Source of the DNA: Thiovibrio frasassiensis
GTDB lineage: Bacteria; Desulfobacterota; Desulfobulbia; Desulfobulbales; Desulfurivibrionaceae
Assembly: GCF_029607905.1 (NCBI RefSeq)
Contig: NZ_JAPHEH010000001.1
Location: 2,199,530-2,263,529 of the forward strand
Reading direction: 5' to 3'
DNA length: 64,000 nucleotides
Of this stretch, positions 16,725-25,866 are shown piece after piece. Numbering within the stretch: position 1 is the stretch's first letter; each line of letters opens with the position of its first letter. Below the pieces are notes generated by a model. It searched no databases. It saw only the letters and a program-made list of their open reading frames with translations, and was not told the DNA's origin. Made by a program: the position numbers and the translations under genes.

Positions 16725-17753
16725 ATGACTGCTACGAAAAAGAAATTCAATGTTGCTATTGCCGGCGCTACTGGGGCTGTTGGTGGGGCCATGCTCGATG
16801 TCCTGGCACGGAGGGATTTTCCCTTGGACGAACTGCGGTTGCTTGCCTCGGAGCGCTCCGTGGGGAAAATTATCAACTTCAAGGGCAAGGAGATCCCTGT
16901 TCAGCTCCTGAGCAAGGACGCTTTTGTCGGGATCGATATCGCACTTTTTTCAGCGGGCGCAACCCGTTCCTTCGATTTTGCCCCAGCTGCCGCAGCGGCA
17001 GGGGCGGTAGTTGTCGACAACTCCAGCGCCTACCGCATGGACCCGGAAATCCCCTTGGTGGTTCCCGAGGTCAATTCCCATGCCATTGCCCAGTATAAAA
17101 GGCGGGGGATCATTGCCAACCCGAACTGTTCCACCATCCAGATGCTGGTGGCGTTGAAGCCCATCCACGACAAGGTGCGGATCAAGCGCATCGTGGTTTC
17201 CACCTATCAGGCGGTATCCGGGACCGGTGCCAAGGCCATTGACGAGCTCAATCAGCAGATTCTCGACTATGCGGCGGGCAAGCCCATGACCCATGCCGTC
17301 TACCCCCACCAGATCGCCTTCAACTGCCTGCCGCAGATCGACAGCTTCCTTGATAACGGATACACCAAGGAAGAGATGAAGATGGTCAACGAAACCCGCA
17401 AGATGTTTGAAGACCCGACCATCGGGGTCACCGCCACCACGGTGCGGGTCCCGGTTTTTTACGGTCATTCCGAATCGGTCAACATTGAGACCGAGAAGAA
17501 GATCACCGCCGCTGAGGTTAAAGCTCTGCTGAAGAATGCTCCAGGTGTGCAGTTGGTTGATGAACCGACCCTGGGCCAGTATCCCATGGCCATTGATTGT
17601 GCAGGGAAATTCGAGACCATGGTTGGCCGGATTCGCGAGGATGAATCCATCGCCAACGGGATCAACCTCTGGGTGGTGTCCGACAATATCCTCAAGGGAG
17701 CTGCGCTCAACGCGGTGCAGATCGCCGAGGTTCTTATTCGGGATTACCTGTAA
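16725..17753 (+). CDS. asd: Aspartate-semialdehyde dehydrogenase
   Basis: Reduces aspartyl phosphate to aspartate semialdehyde, the branch point to lysine, threonine, methionine and diaminopimelate. The 342-aa protein has the NADP site AIAGATGAVGGAML (11-24), the catalytic cysteine C135 in NPNCSTIQML, the Q-V-SGTG segment and the histidine-bearing RVPVFYGHSESVN. It probably also feeds the DUF39 homocysteine enzyme at 2978. It is followed after 2 bases by rsmD, indicating translational coupling. Confidence 0.97.
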   Translation: MTATKKKFNVAIAGATGAVGGAMLDVLARRDFPLDELRLLASERSVGKIINFKGKEIPVQLLSKDAFVGIDIALFSAGATRSFDFAPAAAAAGAVVVDNSSAYRMDPEIPLVVPEVNSHAIAQYKRRGIIANPNCSTIQMLVALKPIHDKVRIKRIVVSTYQAVSGTGAKAIDELNQQILDYAAGKPMTHAVYPHQIAFNCLPQIDSFLDNGYTKEEMKMVNETRKMFEDPTIGVTATTVRVPVFYGHSESVNIETEKKITAAEVKALLKNAPGVQLVDEPTLGQYPMAIDCAGKFETMVGRIREDESIANGINLWVVSDNILKGAALNAVQIAEVLIRDYL

Positions 17754-17755
17754 TT

Positions 17756-18340
17756 GTGCGGATCATCAGCGGCAGCGCCCGTGGGCGCAAGCTGCTTGCG
17801 CCGGGCCCGCGATTTGGCGCTTTGATTCGGCCCACCTCCGACAGGGCAAGGGAAGCGATTTTTAGTATTTTGGCGGCCAAGGTTGTCGGTGCCCGGGTTT
17901 TGGATCTTTTTGCCGGCACCGGAGCCCTCGGCCTGGAAGCCTTGAGCCGGGGGGCTCTGCTGGCTCTTTTTGTCGATGGTCAGCGCTCGGTGACCGAGCT
18001 TATTGAGCGCAATGTAGCGCTCTGCGCTTTTACTGACCGTGCTACGGTTTTGCAGCGAGATCTGGGCAGGGGGCTTGATTTTTTGGCCGCAAAGCAGCCG
18101 GTCAATGGCTTTGATCTGGTTTTTCTTGACCCTCCCTATGGGAGTATCCTGGCTCTGCGCGTCCTTGAGTGTCTGGCGGCCGGATCTTTTCTTGGCGCCA
18201 AGGCGATTGTTGTGCTCGAAGACGCGGCGGAAGCGCAATACCCTCAAACCTTGGGGGTTCTTACTTGTTTCGACCGCCGCCGTTACGGAGAGGCGGGTTT
18301 TTGGCTTTACCACCACACGGAGGCAGGGAGCAATGACTGA
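17756..18340 (+). CDS. rsmD: 16S rRNA (guanine(966)-N2)-methyltransferase
   Basis: An SAM-dependent methyltransferase acting on G966 of 16S rRNA. The 194-aa protein has MRIISGSARGRKL, RPTSDRAREAIFSIL, the SAM motif LDLFAGTGALGLEAL and the catalytic DPPYGS, all as in RsmD. The start is GTG, 2 bases after the asd stop. The 3' end overlaps coaD by 8 bases; the rsmD-coaD pair is a common bacterial arrangement. Confidence 0.95.
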   Translation: MRIISGSARGRKLLAPGPRFGALIRPTSDRAREAIFSILAAKVVGARVLDLFAGTGALGLEALSRGALLALFVDGQRSVTELIERNVALCAFTDRATVLQRDLGRGLDFLAAKQPVNGFDLVFLDPPYGSILALRVLECLAAGSFLGAKAIVVLEDAAEAQYPQTLGVLTCFDRRRYGEAGFWLYHHTEAGSND

Positions 18341-18857
18341 CTATGAGCCGTTTGTCTCTGAAGCCACATCCGAATCCGTCGCCGTGTATCCCGGCACCTT
18401 TGATCCCATAACCAATGGCCATCTCGATATTATTCACCGGGGGCTGACTCTGTTTGATCGGGTTATCATTGCTGTCGCGAGCAATCCGGGCAAGCAGCCG
18501 CTTTTCTCCCTGGCCGAAAGAAAAAAGATGATTGAGGATTGTTTTTCCGGCAAAGAAACCCGGGTCGAGGTGGTGGATGTCTCTGGGCTCCTCGTGGATT
18601 TTGCTTACAAACGCGGAGCCAAAGCAATCATTCGCGGTTTGCGGGCTGTGTCTGATTTTGATTATGAGTTCCAGTTGGCCTTGATGAACCGGAGGATTGA
18701 GCGGGAGGTGGAAACGGTTTTTTTGATGACCGGCTTCCGCTGGATCTTTATCAGCTCCAGCATCATCAAGGACGCGGCACGACATGGCGGGGATGTAAGC
18801 GGCCTGGTGCCGGACCATGTCTGCGAGAAACTGCGGGCGCGGTACCTCCAGCCATGA
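18333..18857 (+). CDS. coaD: Phosphopantetheine adenylyltransferase
   Basis: Transfers AMP to 4'-phosphopantetheine to form dephospho-CoA. From the ATG overlapping the rsmD stop, the 174-aa protein has a nonconserved 16-residue lead before VAVYPGTFDPITNGHLDI (the T/HxGH nucleotide motif), then AIIRGLRAVSDFDYE and FISSSIIKDAA. The longer frame upstream is only overlap with rsmD. AGGCAGGGAG supports the start, although an internal GTG just before AVYPGTFDP would give the core length. Confidence 0.95.
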   Translation: MTDYEPFVSEATSESVAVYPGTFDPITNGHLDIIHRGLTLFDRVIIAVASNPGKQPLFSLAERKKMIEDCFSGKETRVEVVDVSGLLVDFAYKRGAKAIIRGLRAVSDFDYEFQLALMNRRIEREVETVFLMTGFRWIFISSSIIKDAARHGGDVSGLVPDHVCEKLRARYLQP

Positions 18858-18938
18858 TTGCCGGAGGGGGTATTGGCCGGGAGGGGAGATCCGTTTGTAA
18901 GGCACAAACGCTGCTTCAGCTCAGGGTGGTTTTGTCGC

Positions 18939-19376
18939 ATGGCTGATGCGCCGCAAGAAAATGAGCCCTTCTCCCGACGGATGTTTCTTGCCGGTTCCTG
19001 GTCATGGTTGCGTTGGGCCGCAGGGGGGATGCTTGTGTATCCCTTGTTTCGCTTTCTTGGCTACCGGACTCCCAAGCAGCCGCGAATCGTGAAAGTGCAT
19101 AAGATCGTGCCGGTGGGCGGGTTTGTGCTGGAGCATGACTTTGTCCTGTTTGTCGGGGAAAGCGGGCCGTGGGCTGTGTCGAGAAAATGCACCCATTTGG
19201 GTTGTCGGCTCAATTTTCAGGAAAAGGAAGGACTTCTCGTCTGTCCCTGTCATCATAGCCGCTTCAGCAAGGATGGGGTTCGGATCAGCGGACCTGCCAA
19301 AAAAGATCTTCCCCGTTTTCAGGTCGCTACGGTACGGGAGGACAAGGACGGGAAAGGGTACCTTGTTACCTATTAA
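18939..19376 (+). CDS. Rieske [2Fe-2S] protein of a cytochrome bc-type complex
   Basis: A 145-aa electron carrier. The N-terminus has a Tat-like twin-arginine segment (FSRRMFLAGS) and one hydrophobic helix (about 31-48) that would anchor it with the cluster domain in the periplasm. Both cluster motifs are intact: CTHLGC and CPCHHSRF, with a Cys-His pair in each. AGGGTGG precedes the ATG; a longer frame back to 18858 lacks support. Cytochrome b starts 4 bases downstream, so the two form one complex, probably oxidising menaquinol. Confidence 0.92.
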   Translation: MADAPQENEPFSRRMFLAGSWSWLRWAAGGMLVYPLFRFLGYRTPKQPRIVKVHKIVPVGGFVLEHDFVLFVGESGPWAVSRKCTHLGCRLNFQEKEGLLVCPCHHSRFSKDGVRISGPAKKDLPRFQVATVREDKDGKGYLVTY

Positions 19377-19380
19377 GGGT

Positions 19381-20220
19381 ATGCGCATCCGCACCTTTAT
19401 CATTGAGACGAAATGGGGGGCGAAAAGCCTTGTTTCCCTCTATCTCTCGGTCTTATCCGGGATGGTGGTAGCCCTGCAGTACGACCCCGCAACGCCATTT
19501 TTTTCCGCCAGTGCCCTTGATCTCTTGGCGCCTTTTGGCCAATTCTTCCGGGCCTGTCATTTTTATTCCAGTCAGTTGTTTTTTCTTTTTTCCCTCTGCC
19601 ATCTGGCTGCGGTTATCCTGGCAAGGAGCGATCAGCAGCTGCGTTTTAGTAAATGGCTTCTCCTGATCGGTTCCGTCCCTGCCTCGCTGTTGCTGCTCTT
19701 TACCGGCTATGTCCTAAGGGCGGATGCAACCGGTGAGGCTGCGGGCGTCATTGCTGAAAATATTACCCTCTCGATTCCCCTTCTGGGTACGACGCTGAAC
19801 TCGTTACTTTTTTCCATTGAGGCTGAAGGAATGAAGCGTGTTTACGCCAATCATCTCATCGGCCTGGGCCTTGTCTGGGGCGTCTGTTGCTGGGATCATC
19901 TGCGCCGCTACCGGGTTGGTCTTGGCCAGCACCCTCTCTTGCTGTTCGGTACCCTGTTGCTGAGCCTCTTTCTGGCTGCACCCATGGAGCCAGCCCGACT
20001 CGGACTGTTTCATATCCAGGGGCCATGGTTTCTTCTCGGCCTGCAAGAGCTGCTGCGATATGTCCAGCCCTTTTGGGCCGGGGTTATCATCCCGAGTACC
20101 GTGGTTGTTGCCCTGGTCTGCGTCGGCACCGAGAATCCAGGCCGACGGCGAGCGTTGCTCTTCATGGCGGCTTGGTTCTTCCTCTATCTTCTTCTGTCCA
20201 TAATCGCGGCGTTGCGATAG
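19381..20220 (+). CDS. Cytochrome b (b6-like with short C-terminal extension)
   Basis: A 279-aa integral membrane diheme cytochrome. Ligand pairs are visible: HFYSSQLFFLFSLCH (His-x13-His) in helix B and HLIGLGLVWGVCCWDH (His-x14-His, the b6-type spacing) in helix D. After four helices come about three more, including IQGPWFLLGLQELLRY, which aligns with the subunit IV Qo-site stretch where PEWY is usual; here it reads GPWF. No cytochrome c1 or c-type heme motif is encoded nearby, so the electron acceptor is unknown. It is coupled to the Rieske gene and converges on a sensor kinase. Confidence 0.88.
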   Translation: MRIRTFIIETKWGAKSLVSLYLSVLSGMVVALQYDPATPFFSASALDLLAPFGQFFRACHFYSSQLFFLFSLCHLAAVILARSDQQLRFSKWLLLIGSVPASLLLLFTGYVLRADATGEAAGVIAENITLSIPLLGTTLNSLLFSIEAEGMKRVYANHLIGLGLVWGVCCWDHLRRYRVGLGQHPLLLFGTLLLSLFLAAPMEPARLGLFHIQGPWFLLGLQELLRYVQPFWAGVIIPSTVVVALVCVGTENPGRRRALLFMAAWFFLYLLLSIIAALR

Positions 20221-20270
20221 CGAAAATGCAAAATAAGTTGAGATGGAAGATGGATAATTTTTTCGATTTT

Positions 20271-21950
20271 TTAGGGGAGGGGGAGGCGGACGGAAAAAAC
20301 CGTGCCCTGCGGTAGGCAATCGCGCACAGAGATTTCGCCGCCATGACTGTGCACGATCTGATGGACAATGGCTAACCCCAGCCCTGTCCCTGTTTCCCGG
20401 GTTGTAAAAAAAGGTTCGAATATTCTTTCCCGGATACTTTGCGGGATGCCGTGGCCGTTGTCGGAGATCTCGAAGACAATAGCCCCTTCTTGTGCTTCCT
20501 CTTGCTCCCCGGCGCTGGTTTCTTCTGCCCGGAGGACAATCCTGCCTTGCTCAATATTCCGGCAGGCATTGGCGCCATTTGTGATCAGATTGAGAAGCAC
20601 CTGTCTGACCAGCTGTGGGTCACCCCAGCATTCAAGTTCCGGTGTGATCTGCAGCTCAATGGTCAGGGCCGGGTTCCAGTCTGAGTCTTGTCCCAGGGTC
20701 TCCACAGCCTCCAGTGCCAGAGCCCGGAGAGAAAACCATTCTTTTTCCGGGTTCACCGGCTTGGAGAAGAGGAGAAATTCATTAATTGTTGCATCGAGTC
20801 TGTCTGATTCCCGCATGATGATGCTGAACAGCCGCTTGTTGATGGAGGTCTCTCGGGCTTCCCTGTCCAAAAGCTGTACCGCCCCTGAGATTGCGGCCAA
20901 GGGGTTTCTGAGTTCATGGGCAATACCAGCGGCCATTTCCCCGATGGTTGCCATCTTTTCGGCCTGTTGTACCTGGGCCTCCATCTTTTTTATCTGACTC
21001 AAATCCTGCAGAGTATATACGTTTCCGTTTTCTTTGTCGTCATGGGCGGTAAGCCGGGAGCAGGAATATCCCACCGGGATCGATTCTCCGCTTTTGCGTG
21101 GAATGGTGGCCATGTGGCGTCGTTCATCCTGAAGCAGGTTCGTTTTCATCCCCGGAAACGCTTGGGCTAATTCCCGGGCGATGATTTCGTCGGCTCTGTA
21201 ACCGGTTATGAGTTCTGCCGCACGGTTGAAGGATGTCACCCTGTTTTCGGCATCGACGGTAATAATGCCGGTATTGATGTCATCAAAGATCTGCTTGTAG
21301 AGAAAAGAAAGGCGGTCATAGTCGCTTGCGGTCTGAAACAGTTCCGCTTCTGTTTTTTGCAGTCTGGTTGAGAGCATGGAGCTTAAGATGGCAACCAGAA
21401 AAAAGGTGAGGCTGTAAATGGTGAAATAGTGGAGGAGCATCTGGAAATTGGCCAGTTGCCCAGAGTAGGAGGGGACAAAGCGTGAGGCATATCCGCCATA
21501 CTCTACCAAAAGAAGAGTCCCGAAAAGCAAAGTGCTGAGGGAGGCAAAGAGAAGACTGCCTCGCCGAAAAAGCATAAAGGCCCCCATGACAATGGGGAAA
21601 AAATACACCACGGTGAAAACAGACTGACTGCCGCCGGTGGAAAAAACGAGAAGTGTCACCAGGAGGGTGTCAAGGGTGATCTGCAGATAACCGAAGCGGG
21701 AATAGCAGTGGATTATCCGGACAACCAGCGCGGAAAGAATGGTGAAGAGGTACAGCCCGGCAATGAAATAGGCAATATAATGTAAGGGCGGAAGAAAGAT
21801 GGACGGCGCTTTTGTTTGCAGCAGGATGCTGATCCCCAGCATCAGGGAAAGAAAAAGCACCCTGAAAAACAGCAGCCACTGGATCTGTTTCTTGAGATGA
21901 TCATTGGCGGCAGGGGAGCCGGTATGCGGGCAGAAGCTGGAAAGTCTCAT
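20271..21950 (-). CDS. Membrane PAS sensor histidine kinase (PilS/NtrB-like)
   Basis: A 559-aa kinase. About six membrane helices (about 25-205) precede a PAS domain (about 225-330, IFDDINTGIITVDAENRVTS), the HisKA box with the phosphorylated histidine in AGIAHELRNPLAAIS, and the HATPase domain (NLITNGANAC, DNGHGIP, GTGLGLAIVHQIV). The ATG at 21950 has AAAGG just upstream; the frame extends to a TTG at 22028 without support. It lies directly downstream of an NtrC-type regulator, giving a two-gene operon. The polytopic sensor and single PAS resemble PilS, but no pilus gene is in the window, so the signal is unknown. Confidence 0.9.
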   Translation of the reverse strand: MRLSSFCPHTGSPAANDHLKKQIQWLLFFRVLFLSLMLGISILLQTKAPSIFLPPLHYIAYFIAGLYLFTILSALVVRIIHCYSRFGYLQITLDTLLVTLLVFSTGGSQSVFTVVYFFPIVMGAFMLFRRGSLLFASLSTLLFGTLLLVEYGGYASRFVPSYSGQLANFQMLLHYFTIYSLTFFLVAILSSMLSTRLQKTEAELFQTASDYDRLSFLYKQIFDDINTGIITVDAENRVTSFNRAAELITGYRADEIIARELAQAFPGMKTNLLQDERRHMATIPRKSGESIPVGYSCSRLTAHDDKENGNVYTLQDLSQIKKMEAQVQQAEKMATIGEMAAGIAHELRNPLAAISGAVQLLDREARETSINKRLFSIIMRESDRLDATINEFLLFSKPVNPEKEWFSLRALALEAVETLGQDSDWNPALTIELQITPELECWGDPQLVRQVLLNLITNGANACRNIEQGRIVLRAEETSAGEQEEAQEGAIVFEISDNGHGIPQSIRERIFEPFFTTRETGTGLGLAIVHQIVHSHGGEISVRDCLPQGTVFSVRLPLP

Positions 21951-22031
21951 ATGGCCTTTTGAAGCAGGGGCGCAAGGAAAGATCCCTGTCTTTTTTGTAT
22001 CTTTCTGGACCTGGGCGACATGGGGCAAGCC

Positions 22032-23408
22032 TCAGATGTTATATTTCTTCGCTTTGTAACGGAAGGAACGGAAGCTCATTTTGAGGAGATCGGCCGCTTT
22101 CATTCTGGAATTATTTGTTCTGGACAGCGCTTTTCTGATCAGATTTTTTTCAATATCGGTGACATACTGCTCAAGCCCAAGGTCAAAGGCTACGTGATCC
22201 GTTGTTTCGGTGGCACCTTCTTCGGTTCGATCGGGGCCAAGGGTGCGGCCAAGCCGGTGTCCCGACAGGGTAAGGCTTTCCGGCAGAATGATATTGGAAG
22301 ATTCGAGGGCGACCCCACGCTCGACGATATTCTCAAGCTCGCGGACATTGCCCGGAAAATCATAGTCCATAAGAACCTTCAGGGCATAGGACGAGACCTG
22401 TTGCACCTCCTTGCCGAAAAGAGCGGAATATTTCTTCAGGAAATGGTCGACCAAAAGCGGCACATCCCCCTTCCTTTCGCGTAGCGGCGGCATGCGGATG
22501 GGGACAACGGCCAGACGGTAAAAGAGGTCCTCCCGGAAGCGACCGGCCATGACCTCCTCTTCCAGATTTTTGTTGGTGGCAGAAATGATCCGGACATTGA
22601 CCTTGATGGTTTCGGTGCCGCCGACTTTTTTAAATTCCCGTTCCTGCAGGACCCTGAGAAGTTTGGTCTGGATAAGCGGAGCGAGTTCGCCGATTTCATC
22701 AAGAAAGGCGCTGCCATTGTTGGCCAGCTCGAACAGCCCAATTTTATTGGCAATTGCTCCGGTAAAGGAGCCCTTGGCATGGCCGAACAACTCGGACTCG
22801 ATAAGGTTTTCCGGAATGGCGCTGCAGGTGATGGGAACAAAGGCGTTCGCCGCAACCTTGCTGTGTTGGTGAATGGCCTGCGCCACCAGTTCTTTGCCGG
22901 TTCCGGATTCGCCATAGATGAGGACGTTGGCCTGGGTTGGGCCAATGCGTTGGACAAGGTCATAAATTTTGAGCATCTCCGGGCTGTTGCCGATGATGCC
23001 CGCGAAAGAATCTCGGTCCTTGACCGGAGGTTTCTCCTGCCGGCTCCCAAGGGCTGCCTTGATAACCGAGAGGATGTCATCCACCTTAAACGGCTTGGTA
23101 ATGTAGTCGTAGGCCCCGTTTTTCATGGCCAGCACCGCATCTTCCGGTGAGGCGTAGGCGGTGATCAGCACCACCGGAATGGAGAGGTCCTGTTGCTTGA
23201 CGTTTTCCAGGAGGGCGAGACCGCTCAAATCCGGCATGCGGATGTCTGAGATGATCAGGTCGAAAGAGTGTTGTTGAAGGAGTCCCAGGGCCTCGGCCCC
23301 GCTGGCGGCAACACGGGTTGCATAGCCGCTTTTGTTCAGGAGGATGGTGAGAAACTCCCGCATACTGGGTTCATCGTCAACAACAAGTATCTTGGCTATT
23401 TCGGCCAT
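22032..23408 (-). CDS. Sigma54-dependent response regulator (NtrC/PilR family)
   Basis: A 458-aa activator with a receiver (about 1-120, phosphoacceptor D55 in IISDIRMPD), a AAA+ domain (about 140-380; Walker A GESGTGKE, sigma54-contact loop GSFTGA, Walker B FLDEIGEL) and a Fis-like helix-turn-helix (about 420-458, NNSRMKAADLLKMSFRSFRY). The kinase gene follows 81 bases after its stop. GSFTGA instead of GAFTGA is a known tolerated variant. Its targets are not identified; no -24/-12 site was found by eye next to it. Confidence 0.93.
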   Translation of the reverse strand: MAEIAKILVVDDEPSMREFLTILLNKSGYATRVAASGAEALGLLQQHSFDLIISDIRMPDLSGLALLENVKQQDLSIPVVLITAYASPEDAVLAMKNGAYDYITKPFKVDDILSVIKAALGSRQEKPPVKDRDSFAGIIGNSPEMLKIYDLVQRIGPTQANVLIYGESGTGKELVAQAIHQHSKVAANAFVPITCSAIPENLIESELFGHAKGSFTGAIANKIGLFELANNGSAFLDEIGELAPLIQTKLLRVLQEREFKKVGGTETIKVNVRIISATNKNLEEEVMAGRFREDLFYRLAVVPIRMPPLRERKGDVPLLVDHFLKKYSALFGKEVQQVSSYALKVLMDYDFPGNVRELENIVERGVALESSNIILPESLTLSGHRLGRTLGPDRTEEGATETTDHVAFDLGLEQYVTDIEKNLIRKALSRTNNSRMKAADLLKMSFRSFRYKAKKYNI

Positions 23409-23583
23409 GGTGAGTGCTCAAGGCTGGAGGTCGTTTTCAGAAGGTGTTCAATTGATGTTATCTTAACAGAAAATCTGCCCCCTGAAATAACAAAAACGCC
23501 GAAAGCGTTTAAGCCATGCCTGTGAGCCGCGAATCAGGACGGGGAGGCCGATGGGTTGCCAGTGGTTTTGGTTTTTTAAACGT

Positions 23584-23615
23584 AAAAAAAGGCATCCGTA
23601 CCAAGTACGGATGCC
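23584..23615 (-). terminator. Terminator of the symporter operon
   Basis: A perfect 11-bp hairpin, GGCATCCGTAC (23591-23601) with GTACGGATGCC (23605-23615) and loop CAA. Read on the minus strand it ends in a run of seven T (23584-23590), 40 bases after the symporter stop. Confidence 0.92.
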
Positions 23616-23654
23616 TTTCCCCTGCCGGAAGCAGGAACTGACTAGTTTACAGGC

Positions 23655-25529
23655 TTAGTGATTCTGGGCAGCGCCCGAACCCATAGGTACCCGAATATCT
23701 TCGACCAGATGCTGAATATGTTCTGGCGGCGGCTTTGTGAAGCTCGAAACCGCAAAGGCGACGATAAAGTTGATCAGCGCGCCCACTGCCCCAAAAGAGC
23801 CAGGGGAGATGCCAAACATCCAGTTTGCTGCATTATCCGGGGCCATGGCGGTTGAAGCGATAAACATGAACCCTTTATACCAGAAGATATAGAGCAGGGT
23901 GGAACCAAGACCGGCAAGCATGCCGCAGATGGCGCCGGCACTGTTCATCCGCTTGACAAAGATTCCCATCATAATGGCGGGGAAGATTGACGAGGCGGCA
24001 AGGCCAAAGGCCAGGGCGACAACCTGGGCGGCAAATCCCGGAGGATTGAGGCCCAGATAACCGGCAACGAGGATGGCGCCGGCCATGGCGATACGTCCTG
24101 CTTTTAACTCAGTCTTGTCATCGATGTTTTTGGCGAGCATGCCCTTCAAGAGGTCATGGGAGATGGAGGAAGAGATGGCAAGAAGCAGGCCGGCCGCAGT
24201 GGAAAGGGCCGCCGCGATACCACCAGCCGCCACCAGGGCGATGACCCAGTTGGGCAACTTGGCGATCTCGGGGTTGGCGAGCACCATGATGTCGTTGTCC
24301 ACCTTGGTCAGTTCGTTTCCTTTCCAACCAAAGCCTGCGAATTTACTTTCGGCGTGTTTTGTTGCGGCTTCGTCCACCTTGGTCTGAGCAGCGGTCACAT
24401 CGCCGCCTTCCTTCTGAGCCTTGGCAAGATCAGCTTCCGCAGCACTCAGGCCGTTGTCGCTGTAATACTGGATCTTGCCGTCACCGTTTTTGTCTTCAAA
24501 GCCAAGGAGACCGGTTTTTTCCCAGTTGTGCATCCACTGCGGCCGGGAATCCATCGCCAGGTTTCCCTCCGGTGAACCAACCTCCCCGGGCTGAATGGTA
24601 TTCATCAGGTTTAAACGGGCCATCGCACCAACTGCAGGGGCCGTGGTGTAAAGGATAGCAATAAAGACCAGCGCCCAACCTGCGGAAGAACGAGCATCCT
24701 TAACCTTGGGCACCGTGAAGAACCGAGTGATTACGTGGGGCAGACCAGCGGTGCCGATCATCAGGGACATGGTCAGCAGAAAGATATTCAGCGTACTCCC
24801 TTTTTGTGCCGTATAGGCGTTAAACCCAAGTTCAACCACCATTTTGTCAAGCTTGTCAAGAAGGTAGATACTTTCGCTGCCGCTCATGGTCGATCCCAGT
24901 CCAAGCTGGGGAAAGGGATTGCCGGTGAGCTGAATGGAGATGAAAACGGCGGGGACGGTGTAGGCAAAGATCAGGACCACGTACTGAGCGATCTGGGTGT
25001 AGGTGACGCCCTTCATCCCACCAAGAACGGCATACACAAAGACGATGGCCATGCCAATGAAAAGACCCATCTCAAATGGGATTTCAAGGAAACGGGAGAA
25101 GGCCACACCGATGCCCTTCATCTGGCCGATAACATAGGTCAATGAGGCGACGATCAAGCAAACGATGGCCACCAGACGGGCAGTCTGGGAATAGAAGCGG
25201 TCGCCGATAAACTCCGGGACCGTGAACTTGCCGTATTTGCGCAAATACGGGGCAAGAAGCATGGCCAACAGGCAGTAGCCGCCGGTCCAGCCCATCAGGT
25301 ATGCGGAGGCGTCATAGCCGCCCATGGCAAGCATTCCGGCCATGGAAATGAAGGAGGCAGCGGACATCCAGTCGGCGCCGGTGGCCATGCCGTTCAGGAC
25401 CGGGTGGATACCCTTGCCGGCCACATAGAACTCGCCGGTGTTTTTGGCGCGGCTCTTTAAAGCAATATAGAGGTAGAGAGCGAAGGTAGCCCCAACCACG
25501 ATGTAGGTGGTAATCATCAGATCAGACAT
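23655..25529 (-). CDS. Sodium:solute symporter, acetate-type (ActP/SSS family)
   Basis: A 624-aa SSS-family carrier with about 13 membrane helices, opening with TYIVVGATFALYLYIAL and FYVAGKGIHPVLNGMATGAD, characteristic of the acetate/short-carboxylate branch that pairs with a DUF4212 subunit. Between two helices (about residues 315-410) is a long hydrophilic insert with a calcium-loop-like DKNGDGKI and an alanine-rich helical stretch, uncommon in E. coli ActP. GAGAAC precedes the ATG. It is 12 bases downstream of the DUF4212 gene. Acetate or propionate is the likely substrate, unproven. Confidence 0.88.
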   Translation of the reverse strand: MSDLMITTYIVVGATFALYLYIALKSRAKNTGEFYVAGKGIHPVLNGMATGADWMSAASFISMAGMLAMGGYDASAYLMGWTGGYCLLAMLLAPYLRKYGKFTVPEFIGDRFYSQTARLVAIVCLIVASLTYVIGQMKGIGVAFSRFLEIPFEMGLFIGMAIVFVYAVLGGMKGVTYTQIAQYVVLIFAYTVPAVFISIQLTGNPFPQLGLGSTMSGSESIYLLDKLDKMVVELGFNAYTAQKGSTLNIFLLTMSLMIGTAGLPHVITRFFTVPKVKDARSSAGWALVFIAILYTTAPAVGAMARLNLMNTIQPGEVGSPEGNLAMDSRPQWMHNWEKTGLLGFEDKNGDGKIQYYSDNGLSAAEADLAKAQKEGGDVTAAQTKVDEAATKHAESKFAGFGWKGNELTKVDNDIMVLANPEIAKLPNWVIALVAAGGIAAALSTAAGLLLAISSSISHDLLKGMLAKNIDDKTELKAGRIAMAGAILVAGYLGLNPPGFAAQVVALAFGLAASSIFPAIMMGIFVKRMNSAGAICGMLAGLGSTLLYIFWYKGFMFIASTAMAPDNAANWMFGISPGSFGAVGALINFIVAFAVSSFTKPPPEHIQHLVEDIRVPMGSGAAQNH

Positions 25530-25541
25530 ATTCAGTTCTCC

Positions 25542-25793
25542 TTACGCTTCTTCGACGTTGAATTTACGGTCAAGCTGATTCATACGCCAGGCGTAGAAAA
25601 AGATCAGTGCCACGAAGATATAGATCGATCCCTGCTGGGCAAACCAGAAGCCAAGTTGATAACCGCCCAGTCGGATAGCATTCAACTGATTGACAAACAA
25701 GATACCGCAGCCGAACGAGACAAAGAACCAGACAATTAGGCAACCGATTACAAGCCGGATATTTGCCTGCCAGTACTTCTGTGCATTATTCAT
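25542..25793 (-). CDS. DUF4212 small membrane subunit of the symporter
   Basis: An 83-aa protein with two membrane helices (about 13-36 and 48-70; LVIGCLIVWFFVSFGCGILF and GSIYIFVALIFFYAWRMNQL). The family co-occurs with SSS symporters of the acetate type and is thought to be an accessory subunit. GAGGAG is placed eight bases before the ATG. It is co-transcribed with the symporter, and a promoter with near-consensus hexamers lies upstream. Confidence 0.88.
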   Translation of the reverse strand: MNNAQKYWQANIRLVIGCLIVWFFVSFGCGILFVNQLNAIRLGGYQLGFWFAQQGSIYIFVALIFFYAWRMNQLDRKFNVEEA

Positions 25794-25866
25794 GCGTTTC
25801 TCCTCATAGTTAAAAAGTTCTCTTTTATCTACGCATCAATTTTACTCACGGGGATGATCGAATGAG

